Position numbers and translations under genes: made by a program. The notes beneath the pieces are model-generated. The model was given only the letters and a program-made list of their open reading frames with translations. It did not search any database and was not told the origin of the DNA. 64,000 bases of DNA from UBA7239 sp035430165. GTDB taxonomy: Bacteria > Pseudomonadota > Gammaproteobacteria > Pseudomonadales > UBA7239. The first letter of the stretch is position 1; every line of letters begins with the position of its first letter. Positions 10,601 to 18,355 of the stretch are shown here, piece by piece. The DNA is taken from the NCBI GenBank assembly GCA_035430165.1, contig DAOMGE010000005.1, positions 25,774 to 89,773 of the forward strand. Reading direction: 5' to 3'.

Positions 10601-13600
10601 TTATCATTTTTTGCGTCTGCAGGATTATTCGGCGCCGAACCCAGGGCATATTCTTCTGCATTGGTCAGTGCATCCTGGTCGAGATCCCCGCCCGCATCTG
10701 CGCTAGACAACGGATTCAAGCCGTACTGCACTTCCCAGCCATCAGGCATACCATCGCCATCGGTATCTGCAACCAACGGATTCGTGCCAGCGGAAGCCTC
10801 TGCAACATCTGATAAGCCATCGTTATCATCATCAGTGTCGGCATTGTTACCAATACTGTCATTATCTGTGTCAATGGACTCTGCAGCATTGAGCGGAAAT
10901 TTATCGACACTATCAGCCACACCGTCGTTGTCATCGTCGGTATCAGCATTGTTTCCAATACCATCACCATCGGTATCTAACGTCTCGACTGCATTTAATG
11001 GGAACGCATCAAGCCGGTCATTGATGCCATCACCATCGGTATCAGCTTTTAACGGATCAGTATGTGAGCTGACGGTTTCATAGCCATCATTCCAGCCATC
11101 ACCATCCGTATCGGGCGATTTCGGATTGGTAGCGTGTGCAACTTCCCAGCCATCCGACAAGCCATCACCATCCGTATCAGCAACCAGTGGATTGGTTGTG
11201 CGCGAAACTTCATCCGCATCATCGAGTTCATCGCCATCGGTATCGGCTTTCAGCGGATCAGTGTGATACGTCAAAACTTCCTGGCCGTCCTTCAGTGTGT
11301 CACCATCAGAAGAGGCCGCTAGCGGATTGGTGTGATAAGTATTCACTTCCTGGCCATCGGTCAAACCATCGGCATCTGTATCGGCTTTAACAGGATTTGT
11401 CCCCGCACCAATTTCGACACCATCATTAAGACCATCACTATCAGTATCGGCGACGACCGGGTTTGTGAGAGCAGCAAATTCATCAATGTTTGTTATGCCA
11501 TCCGCATCATTATCAGATGCTGCATTCGCAGACAAATTGCCAAAATACTTGATCTCCCATTCGTCGTTCATACCATCCGCATCGGTATCACCAAGCCTGA
11601 CGAGTGGATTCAATCCGCGAGCAACTTCATCGCCATCATTAATTCCGTCACCATCAGTATCTGCTACCAGTGGATTGCTGTTGTTCTGGTATTCCTGCAA
11701 GTTGGTGAGGCCATCACCATCCGGATCAAGAGATGCATCCGCAGCAGAGGATTTGTTCAGACCGAATTTAGTCTCGAAAATATCTGGCATACCATCAGCA
11801 TCCAGATCATTACCTGCTGTCGTCAGGATAAGTTTGACCCTCTGCGACGCATACTGTGTGCATCCAAATATGTACTGGTTCGCTGTCGAGCCTATCGTGG
11901 AAATTTTCCCACCTACAGCAAAGTCGCTGCCAGCCTTCTGGACAATGGACTGGATGGCCGCTGCATTGAGGTTGACCGTGACTTTTGTATTGGATGAAAC
12001 CAGCTGCTCTCCGTACAAAGTTCCCGTGCCCAAATCATTGAATGTCGAAGTGACCAAACCACCAGCGAGCAGTGTCGTAATCGACGTAGTAACGTCGTAA
12101 AGCTGATAGTTTTCACTACCATCCTGTAACGCAACACAGGCTGATGTTGTTGGATCAATCTCCACTTTTGCCGTTGATAATCCTGGCAGTGAAGCCGGCA
12201 AATGGAAAGTAAAGAAATTCCTGTATTCCCCGGAACTGTAATAGCCAACAATGTAATTGTCATTGCTAGGCGTATGCGCTGAGTTCGTCGCATACCATCC
12301 ACCATCAAATGCCATTACAGCTGTTGTACTACTGGGCGATGTGAATCCGTCGGACACTTTCGGATTAGAGCCGAGCAAAACCACTTCCATGACATTCTTG
12401 AGTCCATCACCATCCCAATCAAGTAAAGCGTCTGCCTTGTCAAGCGGATTAAAGCCGTAGGTATACTCCTGCAGGTTGGTCATGCCATCCATATCAGCAT
12501 CGGCAGCCGCATCATTGACTAGTGGATCAAGACCCGAGCTGATCTCCCATTTATCGGGCATGCCATCACCATCGCTGTCAACTTTCAGCGGGTCGGTGTG
12601 ATATTTATTGATTTCGTCAATATCACTGATGCCATCACCATCATCATCCGGGTCGGTGTTATTGCCTATCCCGTCGCGATCCGTATCAAGAGACTCACTT
12701 GCATCAAGTGGAAATGCGTCAACACTATCAGCAACACCATCGTTATCGTCATCGGTATCGGCTTTATCGCCGATACCATCATGATCGCTGTCACGCGTTT
12801 CATTCGCATCCAGCGGAAATGGATCACTCAGGTCTGAAACACCATCGCCGTCGGTATCGACCAAACGGGGCGATGTGCCCAGAATATTGACCTCATCACT
12901 ATCCAGCAAACCATCACCATCGGTATCCGGTTTGAGCGGATCGGATCCAGCCACCAGTTCAGCAATATCATCAAGACCATCACCGTCGGTGTCGGCAGTC
13001 ATTGGATTGGTGTGATAGAAAAGTACTTCATCCCAATCACCCAGCAAATCAAAATCACTGTCATTGCTGTAAGGATTGGTGTGGTAAACGGTTATTTCCG
13101 CAAAATCTGTCAAGCCATCGTTATCACTGTCTGCAGAAATGGATACTGTAACTTTTGGATCAAGCGGATCCGAATCCACGTCATCTGCATAGCCATCACC
13201 ATCGTCATCCGTGTCGGCATTATTGCCTATGCCGTCGTGGTCTGTATCAAGATATTCGGAGGCATCCCGGGGGAAAGCATCAATGGCATCGCCATAACCG
13301 TCGTTATCATCGTCGCTGTCGATGTTATCGCCCAGCCCATCACCATCTGCATCATGTTGCTCGGTAGCATCAAGCGAAAACGCATCATCAACGTCAGCAA
13401 CACCGTCACCATCATCATCGGTATCCACGTTATTCCCGATACCGTCATGATCCGTATCCAGCTGCTCTGTCGGATCAAGCGGAAAGGCGTCCTGTGCGTC
13501 AACAACACCGTCATTGTCATCATCCTGATCGAGTGAGTCCGGCCAGAAGTCACCATCATTATTGGCATCAACAACCAATGGATTGGTATGGAATATGCGT

Positions 13601-13914
13601 GCTTCAGCATAATCATTAAAACCGTCGCCATCCGTGTCAGGATCAAGCGGATTGGTGTGATAGGTCAGAACTTCGTCGCCGTCATCCAGACCGTCATCAT
13701 CTGAATCACCATCATTAGGATTGGTATGGTATATCTGGTTTTCCTGATAATTGGTGAGCCCATCTCCATCCAGGTCCCCATTCAGTCCAGAATTACCGTC
13801 ACCCTTATCGGCATTGGCAACGCCCAGCCAGAAAAGCAGGCCCAAGGCTGAGAGAATTAAAACCGCTGATTTTGTAATCGAAGTCCGGAAGTCTGTCCCG
13901 TTATACCGTTCCAT
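7678..13914 (-). CDS. Giant secreted thrombospondin type 3 / RCC1-repeat protein
   Basis: This is a 2078-residue, highly acidic protein. The start is the ATG at 13914, because a strong GGAGGAAAG lies just upstream and a classic signal peptide follows, with predicted cleavage after GVANA near residue 35. The order is: thrombospondin type 3 repeats (D-x-D-x-D-G calcium-type motifs, about 46-525), a beta-rich insert (about 527-697), more repeats, a Rossmann-like insert (about 1136-1332, VLLIPELENG and RNGGTLMVNG), more repeats, and an RCC1-like propeller of about seven blades (about 1687-1948, each with HTCA-ID...KCWG). A last repeat block follows, then a distinctive tail (GVYRGSSIQESIS). It is probably exported and calcium-stabilised, perhaps as an adhesin or matrix protein. 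That role is inference. No enzyme activity is claimed. Confidence 0.88.
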   Translation of the reverse strand: MERYNGTDFRTSITKSAVLILSALGLLFWLGVANADKGDGNSGLNGDLDGDGLTNYQENQIYHTNPNDGDSDDDGLDDGDEVLTYHTNPLDPDTDGDGFNDYAEARIFHTNPLVVDANNDGDFWPDSLDQDDDNDGVVDAQDAFPLDPTEQLDTDHDGIGNNVDTDDDGDGVADVDDAFSLDATEQHDADGDGLGDNIDSDDDNDGYGDAIDAFPRDASEYLDTDHDGIGNNADTDDDGDGYADDVDSDPLDPKVTVSISADSDNDGLTDFAEITVYHTNPYSNDSDFDLLGDWDEVLFYHTNPMTADTDGDGLDDIAELVAGSDPLKPDTDGDGLLDSDEVNILGTSPRLVDTDGDGVSDLSDPFPLDANETRDSDHDGIGDKADTDDDNDGVADSVDAFPLDASESLDTDRDGIGNNTDPDDDGDGISDIDEINKYHTDPLKVDSDGDGMPDKWEISSGLDPLVNDAAADADMDGMTNLQEYTYGFNPLDKADALLDWDGDGLKNVMEVVLLGSNPKVSDGFTSPSSTTAVMAFDGGWYATNSAHTPSNDNYIVGYYSSGEYRNFFTFHLPASLPGLSTAKVEIDPTTSACVALQDGSENYQLYDVTTSITTLLAGGLVTSTFNDLGTGTLYGEQLVSSNTKVTVNLNAAAIQSIVQKAGSDFAVGGKISTIGSTANQYIFGCTQYASQRVKLILTTAGNDLDADGMPDIFETKFGLNKSSAADASLDPDGDGLTNLQEYQNNSNPLVADTDGDGINDGDEVARGLNPLVRLGDTDADGMNDEWEIKYFGNLSANAASDNDADGITNIDEFAALTNPVVADTDSDGLNDGVEIGAGTNPVKADTDADGLTDGQEVNTYHTNPLAASSDGDTLKDGQEVLTYHTDPLKADTDGDELDDADEVSRTTNPLVADTDGDGLSDGWEVAHATNPKSPDTDGDGWNDGYETVSSHTDPLKADTDGDGINDRLDAFPLNAVETLDTDGDGIGNNADTDDDNDGVADSVDKFPLNAAESIDTDNDSIGNNADTDDDNDGLSDVAEASAGTNPLVADTDGDGMPDGWEVQYGLNPLSSADAGGDLDQDALTNAEEYALGSAPNNPADAKNDKDGDGLNNVMELRLLGTNPFVKDGVGTASAASRRIAMLSSDYYTDIDQDDLYLKSVMEASGNTVILFSDISASALSLALQQKEVLLIPELENGNFYAAMTVEAREVIKTFVRNGGTLMVNGAYTTYETDLLNGLFGYSLVASSNYATSLNAQAAINTSFAGGPVSLDAGSYAVTRTSLPANALPIYQETVYGTVALAVMPEGGGWVGLWSQDFCCSVTTNWQAAVSNMVKMSKTNDQDRDGMPDVFEDKFGLNKNDPADAAQDPDNDGLTNLQEYQNASNPRLYDTDGDGINDKLEIDQGLNPLISTDADVDGLNDQWEQKYFGNLLQVAAGDADHDHLTNQQEMQAGSLPTDVDTDGDGLGDYYEYTNGLNVRVTDTDGDGIMDGAEVQVYGTNPKLKSSDADSLSDYQEIFTYLTDPLVADTDGDGLDDAAEIAANTNPLKADTDSDGLNDAYEIAHGLNPRSADTDSDNVSDKQEIVHGTNPLVTDTDGDGLLDGEEIYLYGTNPVLADTDSDGLADGMELTYGMDPLNGSDALSDDDADGLTFGAEITRGTSVSNPDTDSDSLLDGWEVSHGRNPLVPDYQIALGGRHACVVDEAGLRCAGDNRYGQASPPVLSGIKQVSGGLWHTCAIDSSGLKCWGSNVSGQSTVPSITAPKQVSAGGAHTCAIDGTTVKCWGDNGSGQRTVPALSLPTGIAAGDRHTCAIDNTGVKCWGDNSYGQRNVPALSSPTQVVAGSQHTCALDGSAVKCWGNNSKGQLNVPALVNPRSIVAGSYHTCALDDTGVVCWGAGKLNAGSGDDYGQSRVPVLANTFQISAGVYFTCALTSNGVVCWGDNTFGQQNLPVNLMDADGDGLGAAQEAMKGTNRLLADTDGDGVSDRLDLYPTDPLSNADSDADGIGDGSDNCPSVANSDQLDTDGDLIGDVCDPDDDNDGVNDDMDAYPLDFARKTLIPTVYPLNGVYRGSSIQESISY
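7780..13800 (-). repeat. Tandem coding repeats for calcium-type motifs
   Basis: Within the giant gene, units of about 36-75 bases recur dozens of times, seen on the plus strand as variants of CCATCACCATCGGTATC (encoding DTDGDG). They are interrupted only by the two inserts (about 11825-12340 and 9915-10510) and the RCC1-like block (about 8070-8860). The copies vary at synonymous and non-synonymous sites, so this is a diverged coding repeat. It is not a CRISPR or a recent satellite. Confidence 0.85.
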
Positions 13915-14108
13915 AAAACTTTCCTCCTGCCTGCTTGTTTTTTTCGCCCCATTTATATTTATTCGGGGATTTCTTTTGTCTGAATCTACCATACAAAACA
14001 TATGATTACTACGGTTATTCCAGACCCTGGCGCCCCTTGAAACACCTACCTGCGCAAGGAAGGCAAGTGCTAGAATCGGCCCCCTGATAGTCATCGAGGC
14101 CACCCGTC

Positions 14109-14390
14109 ATGCTCAAGGTTAACGAATATTTCAACGGCAACGTCAAATCCATCGGTTTCCAGACCAGCACCCTGCCAGCAACTGTCGGTGTCATGGCACC
14201 GGGCGAGTACGAGTTTGGCACAAGCCAGAAAGAAGTGATGACAGTGGTCAGCGGTGGCCTGACTGTCAAACTGCCTGGAAACGAGAGCTGGCAAACTTTC
14301 AAGGAAGGCGACGCCTTTGAAGTGCCCGCCAATGCCAAATTCCAGCTGAAGGTGTCAGTGGCTACAGCCTACCTTTGCACCTACGAATAA
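14109..14390 (+). CDS. ppnP: Pyrimidine/purine nucleoside phosphorylase PpnP
   Basis: This is a 93-residue single-domain cupin of the DUF1255/PpnP family, which phosphorolyses a broad range of nucleosides to base and ribose-1-phosphate. Landmarks are the N-terminal NEYFNGNVKS, the central VMAPGEYEFGT and the cupin stretch KEGDAFEVPANAKFQLK, ending CTYE; length and motifs match the family fully. It diverges from the giant repeat gene. No obvious operon partner exists: cysC starts 152 bases downstream. Confidence 0.93.
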   Translation: MLKVNEYFNGNVKSIGFQTSTLPATVGVMAPGEYEFGTSQKEVMTVVSGGLTVKLPGNESWQTFKEGDAFEVPANAKFQLKVSVATAYLCTYE

Positions 14391-14542
14391 CAAGGAAGTT
14401 CTAGCAGGGCAAACAGCTGTGTATAGAGTCTTTACGCGGCTGTCACTACGGACATTGCCTCTCCGCCTCCGCACTATCATCTGAGAAAATGCACCCACGT
14501 CAACAATCCCGATTCCATCTTAATTAGCACAGGAGCCTGATC

Positions 14543-15166
14543 ATGGCTGAACAAAAAGCAACCAACGTGCATTGGCATTCAGGCGATGTCACCCGTGAAG
14601 ATCGATACCGTGTACTGGGCCACAAGGGAGCAACCCTGTGGTTCACTGGCCTGTCTGGCAGTGGAAAAAGTACCGTGGCTGTGGCACTGGAGAAAGAACT
14701 GACAGCTCGTGGTGTACTGTGTTATCGACTGGATGGGGACAACGTCCGTCTCGGCATCAACAAGAATCTCGGCTTTTCAGCTGAAGACCGCAGTGAAAAT
14801 ATCCGTCGCATTGGTGAAATTTCAAAACTGTTTGTCGATACCGGTGTCATCGTCCTGAGCAGCTTTATCAGTCCGTACCGCGCGGATCGCGATACTGTAC
14901 GCGCCCTGCACGATGCAAGCGCCATGGATTTTATCGAAATTCATGTGGATTGCTCATTAGCCGAAGCAGAAAAGCGTGATCCGAAAGGCTTGTACAAAAA
15001 GGCCCGTGCAGGTGAGATCAAAGGGTTTACCGGCATTGATGACCCGTACGAAGCACCTGTCAAACCCGAGGTTCATCTGCACTCTGATGAAATGTCACTG
15101 GAACAGGAAGTGGCGGTATTGATCGCCGAACTGGAATCGCGCGGCATACTCAACTTCTCCGAATAA
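14543..15166 (+). CDS. cysC: Adenylylsulfate (APS) kinase
   Basis: The enzyme phosphorylates adenosine 5'-phosphosulfate to PAPS in sulfate assimilation. The 207-residue product has the P-loop GLSGSGKS at 36-43, the DGDNVR motif, the NLGFSAEDR loop and the FISPYRADRD region of APS kinases, then KGLYKKARAGEIKGFTGIDDPYE near the C-terminus. The start ATG has AGGAG upstream. It stands alone without cysD/cysN, and is followed 19 bases later by a short-chain dehydrogenase gene. Confidence 0.95.
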   Translation: MAEQKATNVHWHSGDVTREDRYRVLGHKGATLWFTGLSGSGKSTVAVALEKELTARGVLCYRLDGDNVRLGINKNLGFSAEDRSENIRRIGEISKLFVDTGVIVLSSFISPYRADRDTVRALHDASAMDFIEIHVDCSLAEAEKRDPKGLYKKARAGEIKGFTGIDDPYEAPVKPEVHLHSDEMSLEQEVAVLIAELESRGILNFSE

Positions 15167-15185
15167 TCAAGGCAGGAATTCGCCC

Positions 15186-15980
15186 ATGCTAATGCAGGAT
15201 AAAGTGGTCATCATTTCAGGTATCGGTCCGGGTCTCGGTGTGGAGCTGGCGCTTCTGGCTGCACGCGAAGGCGCTAAAGCGGTCGTACTGGCTGCACGTA
15301 CGGCTTCCAAGCTGAGTGATGCTGCGCAACAAATTGCCTCTCTGGGTCTTGGCACACAGACACTGGAAGTGGCAACCGACATTTCCAGACCCGAGGACTG
15401 CAAGCATCTGGTCACTAAAACGGTTGAAGCTTTTGGCCGGATTGATGCCGTAGTCAACAGTGCCTACATCCCCGGCAAATTTGGCTCATGGGAAAAATGG
15501 GATTTTGATGACTGGCGCAAAACGATGGATGTGAACCTGTTTGGCTCACTGAATCTTTCGCGCGAAGCAGCACGTGTCATGAAAGACCAGCCTGAACGCG
15601 GCGCCATTGTGATGGTGAACTCCATGGTCACCAAAAATGTGATCAGCGCCCAGGGTGGCTATGCCACATCCAAGGGTGCCCTTGCCACTGCCACCCGCGC
15701 ATTGGCCAGTGAACTGGCTCCCTTGGGTATCCGTGTCAACAGCTGTTTCATGGGCTGGATGTGGGGCGCGAACGTAAAAGGGTTCGTCGAAGGCATGGCA
15801 GCCAAAAATGGTGTTGATCCGTCAGTCGTCAAGAAAGGCTTCGAGAAAAATATTCCGTTGGGTGAAATGCCAACTGACAAGGATTGCGCCAAGGGATGCC
15901 TGTTTCTGGTGTCAGATTATGCCAAAGTCATCACCGGAGCCTCGCTGGATATCAACGGCGGCGAATACATGCCTCATTAA
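15186..15980 (+). CDS. Short-chain dehydrogenase/reductase (substrate unknown)
   Basis: This is a 264-residue classical SDR with an N-terminal nucleotide-binding glycine motif (SGIGPGLG), NSAYIPG in place of the usual NNAG region, the structural N in MDVNLFG, and the catalytic S-YATSK (Y and K four apart). The C-terminus ITGASLDINGGEYM is typical. Substrate cannot be read from sequence. It follows cysC closely and has AGGAA before the ATG; a second in-frame ATG at 15192 is an equally possible start. Confidence 0.88.
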   Translation: MLMQDKVVIISGIGPGLGVELALLAAREGAKAVVLAARTASKLSDAAQQIASLGLGTQTLEVATDISRPEDCKHLVTKTVEAFGRIDAVVNSAYIPGKFGSWEKWDFDDWRKTMDVNLFGSLNLSREAARVMKDQPERGAIVMVNSMVTKNVISAQGGYATSKGALATATRALASELAPLGIRVNSCFMGWMWGANVKGFVEGMAAKNGVDPSVVKKGFEKNIPLGEMPTDKDCAKGCLFLVSDYAKVITGASLDINGGEYMPH

Positions 15981-16083
15981 TGCAGATGATCCTTGCCCCT
16001 GAAGCTGCGTATTGGTAGAGTTTGCCCCCTTCTAAACCCCCCACCTGGCCGTATTTTGTCGGCACTGTTTGCAGGGTCCGCTC

Positions 16084-17118
16084 ATGTTCAAGAAATTCCG
16101 GGGAATGTTCTCCAATGACCTGTCGATCGATCTCGGCACGGCCAACACCATCATTTACGTACGCGGCCGTGGCATTGTGCTCGACGAACCGTCTGTCGTG
16201 GCAATCCGTAACCACAATGGCCAGAAAATTGTTGAAGCAGTGGGCATTGAAGCCAAACGCATGCTCGGTCGTACCCCAGGTAACATTACTGCCATCCGCC
16301 CCTTGAAAGATGGCGTCATCGCCGACTTTCAGGTCACCGAAAAAATGTTGCAGCATTTTATAAACAAAGTGCATGAAAACAGCTGGATGCGTCCCAGCCC
16401 ACGCGTATTGATCGGCGTCCCCTGTAAGGCAACTGAAGTCGAAAAGCGTGCAATTCGTGAATCCGCACTCGGTGCTGGCGCCCGTGACGTACGCCTGATC
16501 GACGAACCGATGGCAGCCGCAATCGGCGCCGGCCTCAATGTCGAGGAAGCCAACGGTTCAATGGTTGTCGACATTGGCGGCGGCACCACAGAAATTGCAA
16601 TCATCTCGCTGAACGGCGTGGTCTATGCAGATTCCGTGCGTATTGGTGGCGACCGTTTCGACGAGGCCATCATCAACTACGTGCGACGCAACTACGGTAG
16701 CATCATCGGCGACGCCACTGCAGAACGTATCAAGCAAGAAGTCGGCTGCGCCTTTGGCGGCCGTGAATTACGAGAAATTGATGTTCGCGGACGCAACCTT
16801 GCCGAGGGCGTTCCCCGTTCATTCACACTGAACAGCGATGAAATTCTTGAGGCCTTGCAAGAACCACTGGCTGGTATCGTACAAGCTGTGAAGAGCGCAC
16901 TGGAGCAATCCCCACCCGAACTGGCCTCCGATATTGCCGAAAACGGTATTGTGTTGACCGGTGGCGGTGCCTTGTTGCGAGACATTGATCGACTGCTGAT
17001 GGAAGAAACCGGTCTACCAGTATTGATCGCAGAAGATCCACTGACCTGCGTTGCCAAGGGTGGTGGTAAAGCACTGGAAATGATGGACAGACTGCATCTC
17101 GATCTCCTGTCCTCGTGA
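16084..17118 (+). CDS. mreB: Rod shape-determining protein MreB
   Basis: This bacterial actin forms membrane-attached filaments that guide lateral cell-wall synthesis. The 344-residue product has the phosphate-1 motif SIDLGTANT, VIADFQVTE, IGVPCKATEVEKRA, IDEPMAAAIGAG, the phosphate-2 motif VVDIGGGTTEIA and the adenosine motif VLTGGGALL. The start is the ATG at 16084 with AGGG upstream, and MFKKFRGMFSNDL supplies the usual amphipathic N-terminus. Unusually, mreC and mreD do not follow: xseB starts 28 bases downstream. A second mreB with mreCD may exist elsewhere. Confidence 0.94.
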   Translation: MFKKFRGMFSNDLSIDLGTANTIIYVRGRGIVLDEPSVVAIRNHNGQKIVEAVGIEAKRMLGRTPGNITAIRPLKDGVIADFQVTEKMLQHFINKVHENSWMRPSPRVLIGVPCKATEVEKRAIRESALGAGARDVRLIDEPMAAAIGAGLNVEEANGSMVVDIGGGTTEIAIISLNGVVYADSVRIGGDRFDEAIINYVRRNYGSIIGDATAERIKQEVGCAFGGRELREIDVRGRNLAEGVPRSFTLNSDEILEALQEPLAGIVQAVKSALEQSPPELASDIAENGIVLTGGGALLRDIDRLLMEETGLPVLIAEDPLTCVAKGGGKALEMMDRLHLDLLSS

Positions 17119-17146
17119 TAACCGGTTAACTCGGAAAACGATCCGG

Positions 17147-17398
17147 ATGGCCACAAGAAAAAAACAGCAAGCAAACGGGCAGCCCAGCCTTGAACAATCC
17201 CTGGAAGAGCTGGAGCTGTTGGTTGAAAGCCTCGAGCATGGCGACTTGTCTCTGGAAGAATCCCTGAAGGCCTTTGAGGCCGGTATCAGGCTGACTCGGC
17301 AGTGTCAGGAAGCCCTCGCTGCTGCCGAGCAGAAAGTGCAGTTGTTGATCGAACAGAACGGAACCCTCAAGAGCGAACCCTTCGCTGACACCGAATAA
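17147..17398 (+). CDS. xseB: Exodeoxyribonuclease VII small subunit
   Basis: This small helical subunit of exonuclease VII acts with XseA to degrade single-stranded DNA. The 83-residue product has the family core LEELELLVESLEHGDLSLEESL and FEAGIRLTRQCQEAL. It is followed by ispA with a gap of about 20 bases, the standard gammaproteobacterial xseB-ispA order. Confidence 0.93.
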   Translation: MATRKKQQANGQPSLEQSLEELELLVESLEHGDLSLEESLKAFEAGIRLTRQCQEALAAAEQKVQLLIEQNGTLKSEPFADTE

Positions 17399-17418
17399 TC
17401 CCGACGGTGAACGAAACC

Positions 17419-18306
17419 ATGAGCAGCGACTTCCCTGCTTTCCTGCAAGCCTGCCAGCAGCGCGTCCAGCAAACACTGGAATCGGTACTGCCAAAAACAG
17501 ATGAACCCGCCAGCCGCCTGAAACACGCCATGCGCTACAGCGCCCTCAATGGAGGAAAACGCGTACGCGCCACACTGGTCTACGCGGCGGCTGAAGCGGT
17601 CAGCGGCAAATCCCCTCCGGAAACCGACAGTGCCGCATGCGCAGTCGAACTGGTCCACGCCTACTCGCTGGTGCATGATGATTTACCCGCCATGGACAAT
17701 GACGACCTGCGCCGCGGTCAGCCAACCTGCCACATCGCCTTTGACGAAGCCACTGCCATACTGGCTGGTGACGCCCTCCAGACGCTGGCCTTTGAACATC
17801 TCGCTACCAGCGATCTGTCAGCTGAAATCCGCTGTCAGCTGGTCCTGATGCTGGCACAAGCCTCTGGCGCTACCGGTATGGTGGCGGGCCAGGATATGGA
17901 TCTCGCCGCTGAAAACAGCAGGATTTCGCTAGCAGAACTGGAAAGCTTGCACAGACACAAGACGGGCGCACTCATTACTGCCAGTGTGCAAATGGGTGCA
18001 ATTGTCGCCAGTGCCAGCGAAGAACAGATCCAGGCGCTGACTCGCTACGCCGAAGCCATCGGTCTCGCCTTTCAGGTACAGGATGACATCCTCGATATCG
18101 AAGGCAGCACAGAGGAACTCGGCAAAACACAGGGTGCCGATATCGCCCTCAATAAATCCACCTACCCCAGCCTGCTCGGCATTGAACAAGCCAGGCAACG
18201 CAGCCTGGATTTACGTGATGACGCGATAAAGTCATTGTCGATTTTTGGCCCGCCAGCCGATCACTTGCGTGCCCTTGCGCACTACATTATCAATAGAAAA
18301 AAATAA
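17419..18306 (+). CDS. ispA: Farnesyl diphosphate synthase
   Basis: The enzyme adds isopentenyl diphosphate to dimethylallyl and geranyl diphosphate to make C15 farnesyl diphosphate for undecaprenyl and quinone synthesis. The 295-residue product shows the KRVR motif, the first aspartate-rich motif DDLPAMDNDD (from residue 87) and the second DDILD, with GGKRVR before and TGALI between. The ATG at 17419 has GGTGA upstream and is preferred over a GTG four codons earlier. The gene ends at the strong terminator, and no dxs follows, although xseB-ispA-dxs is common. Confidence 0.94.
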   Translation: MSSDFPAFLQACQQRVQQTLESVLPKTDEPASRLKHAMRYSALNGGKRVRATLVYAAAEAVSGKSPPETDSAACAVELVHAYSLVHDDLPAMDNDDLRRGQPTCHIAFDEATAILAGDALQTLAFEHLATSDLSAEIRCQLVLMLAQASGATGMVAGQDMDLAAENSRISLAELESLHRHKTGALITASVQMGAIVASASEEQIQALTRYAEAIGLAFQVQDDILDIEGSTEELGKTQGADIALNKSTYPSLLGIEQARQRSLDLRDDAIKSLSIFGPPADHLRALAHYIINRKK

Positions 18307-18335
18307 AAAACCCGCACTCGGCGGGTTTTTTATTT
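18301..18335. terminator. Strong bidirectional terminator between ispA and gap
   Basis: A perfect 15-bp stem (AAATAAAAAACCCGC / GCGGGTTTTTTATTT) with a five-base ACTCG loop. Its U-tract appears on both strands. It sits between the converging ispA (+) and GAPDH (-) genes and actually overlaps the last bases of ispA, so it should stop both transcripts. Confidence 0.93.
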
Positions 18336-18355
18336 TTCAGGTGTTTTTCACTCCA

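Noticed and set aside
11332..11997. Long plus-strand open frame of about 220 codons inside the giant repeat gene
   Set aside because: It is the mirror of acidic repeats, giving an Ile/Thr-rich low-complexity product with no ribosome site and no family features. The minus-strand frame explains the region fully.
7780..13800. Regular spaced repeats that could look like a CRISPR array
   Set aside because: Units vary in length and sequence, keep one reading frame throughout and encode calcium-type DxDxDG motifs. No cas genes are near.
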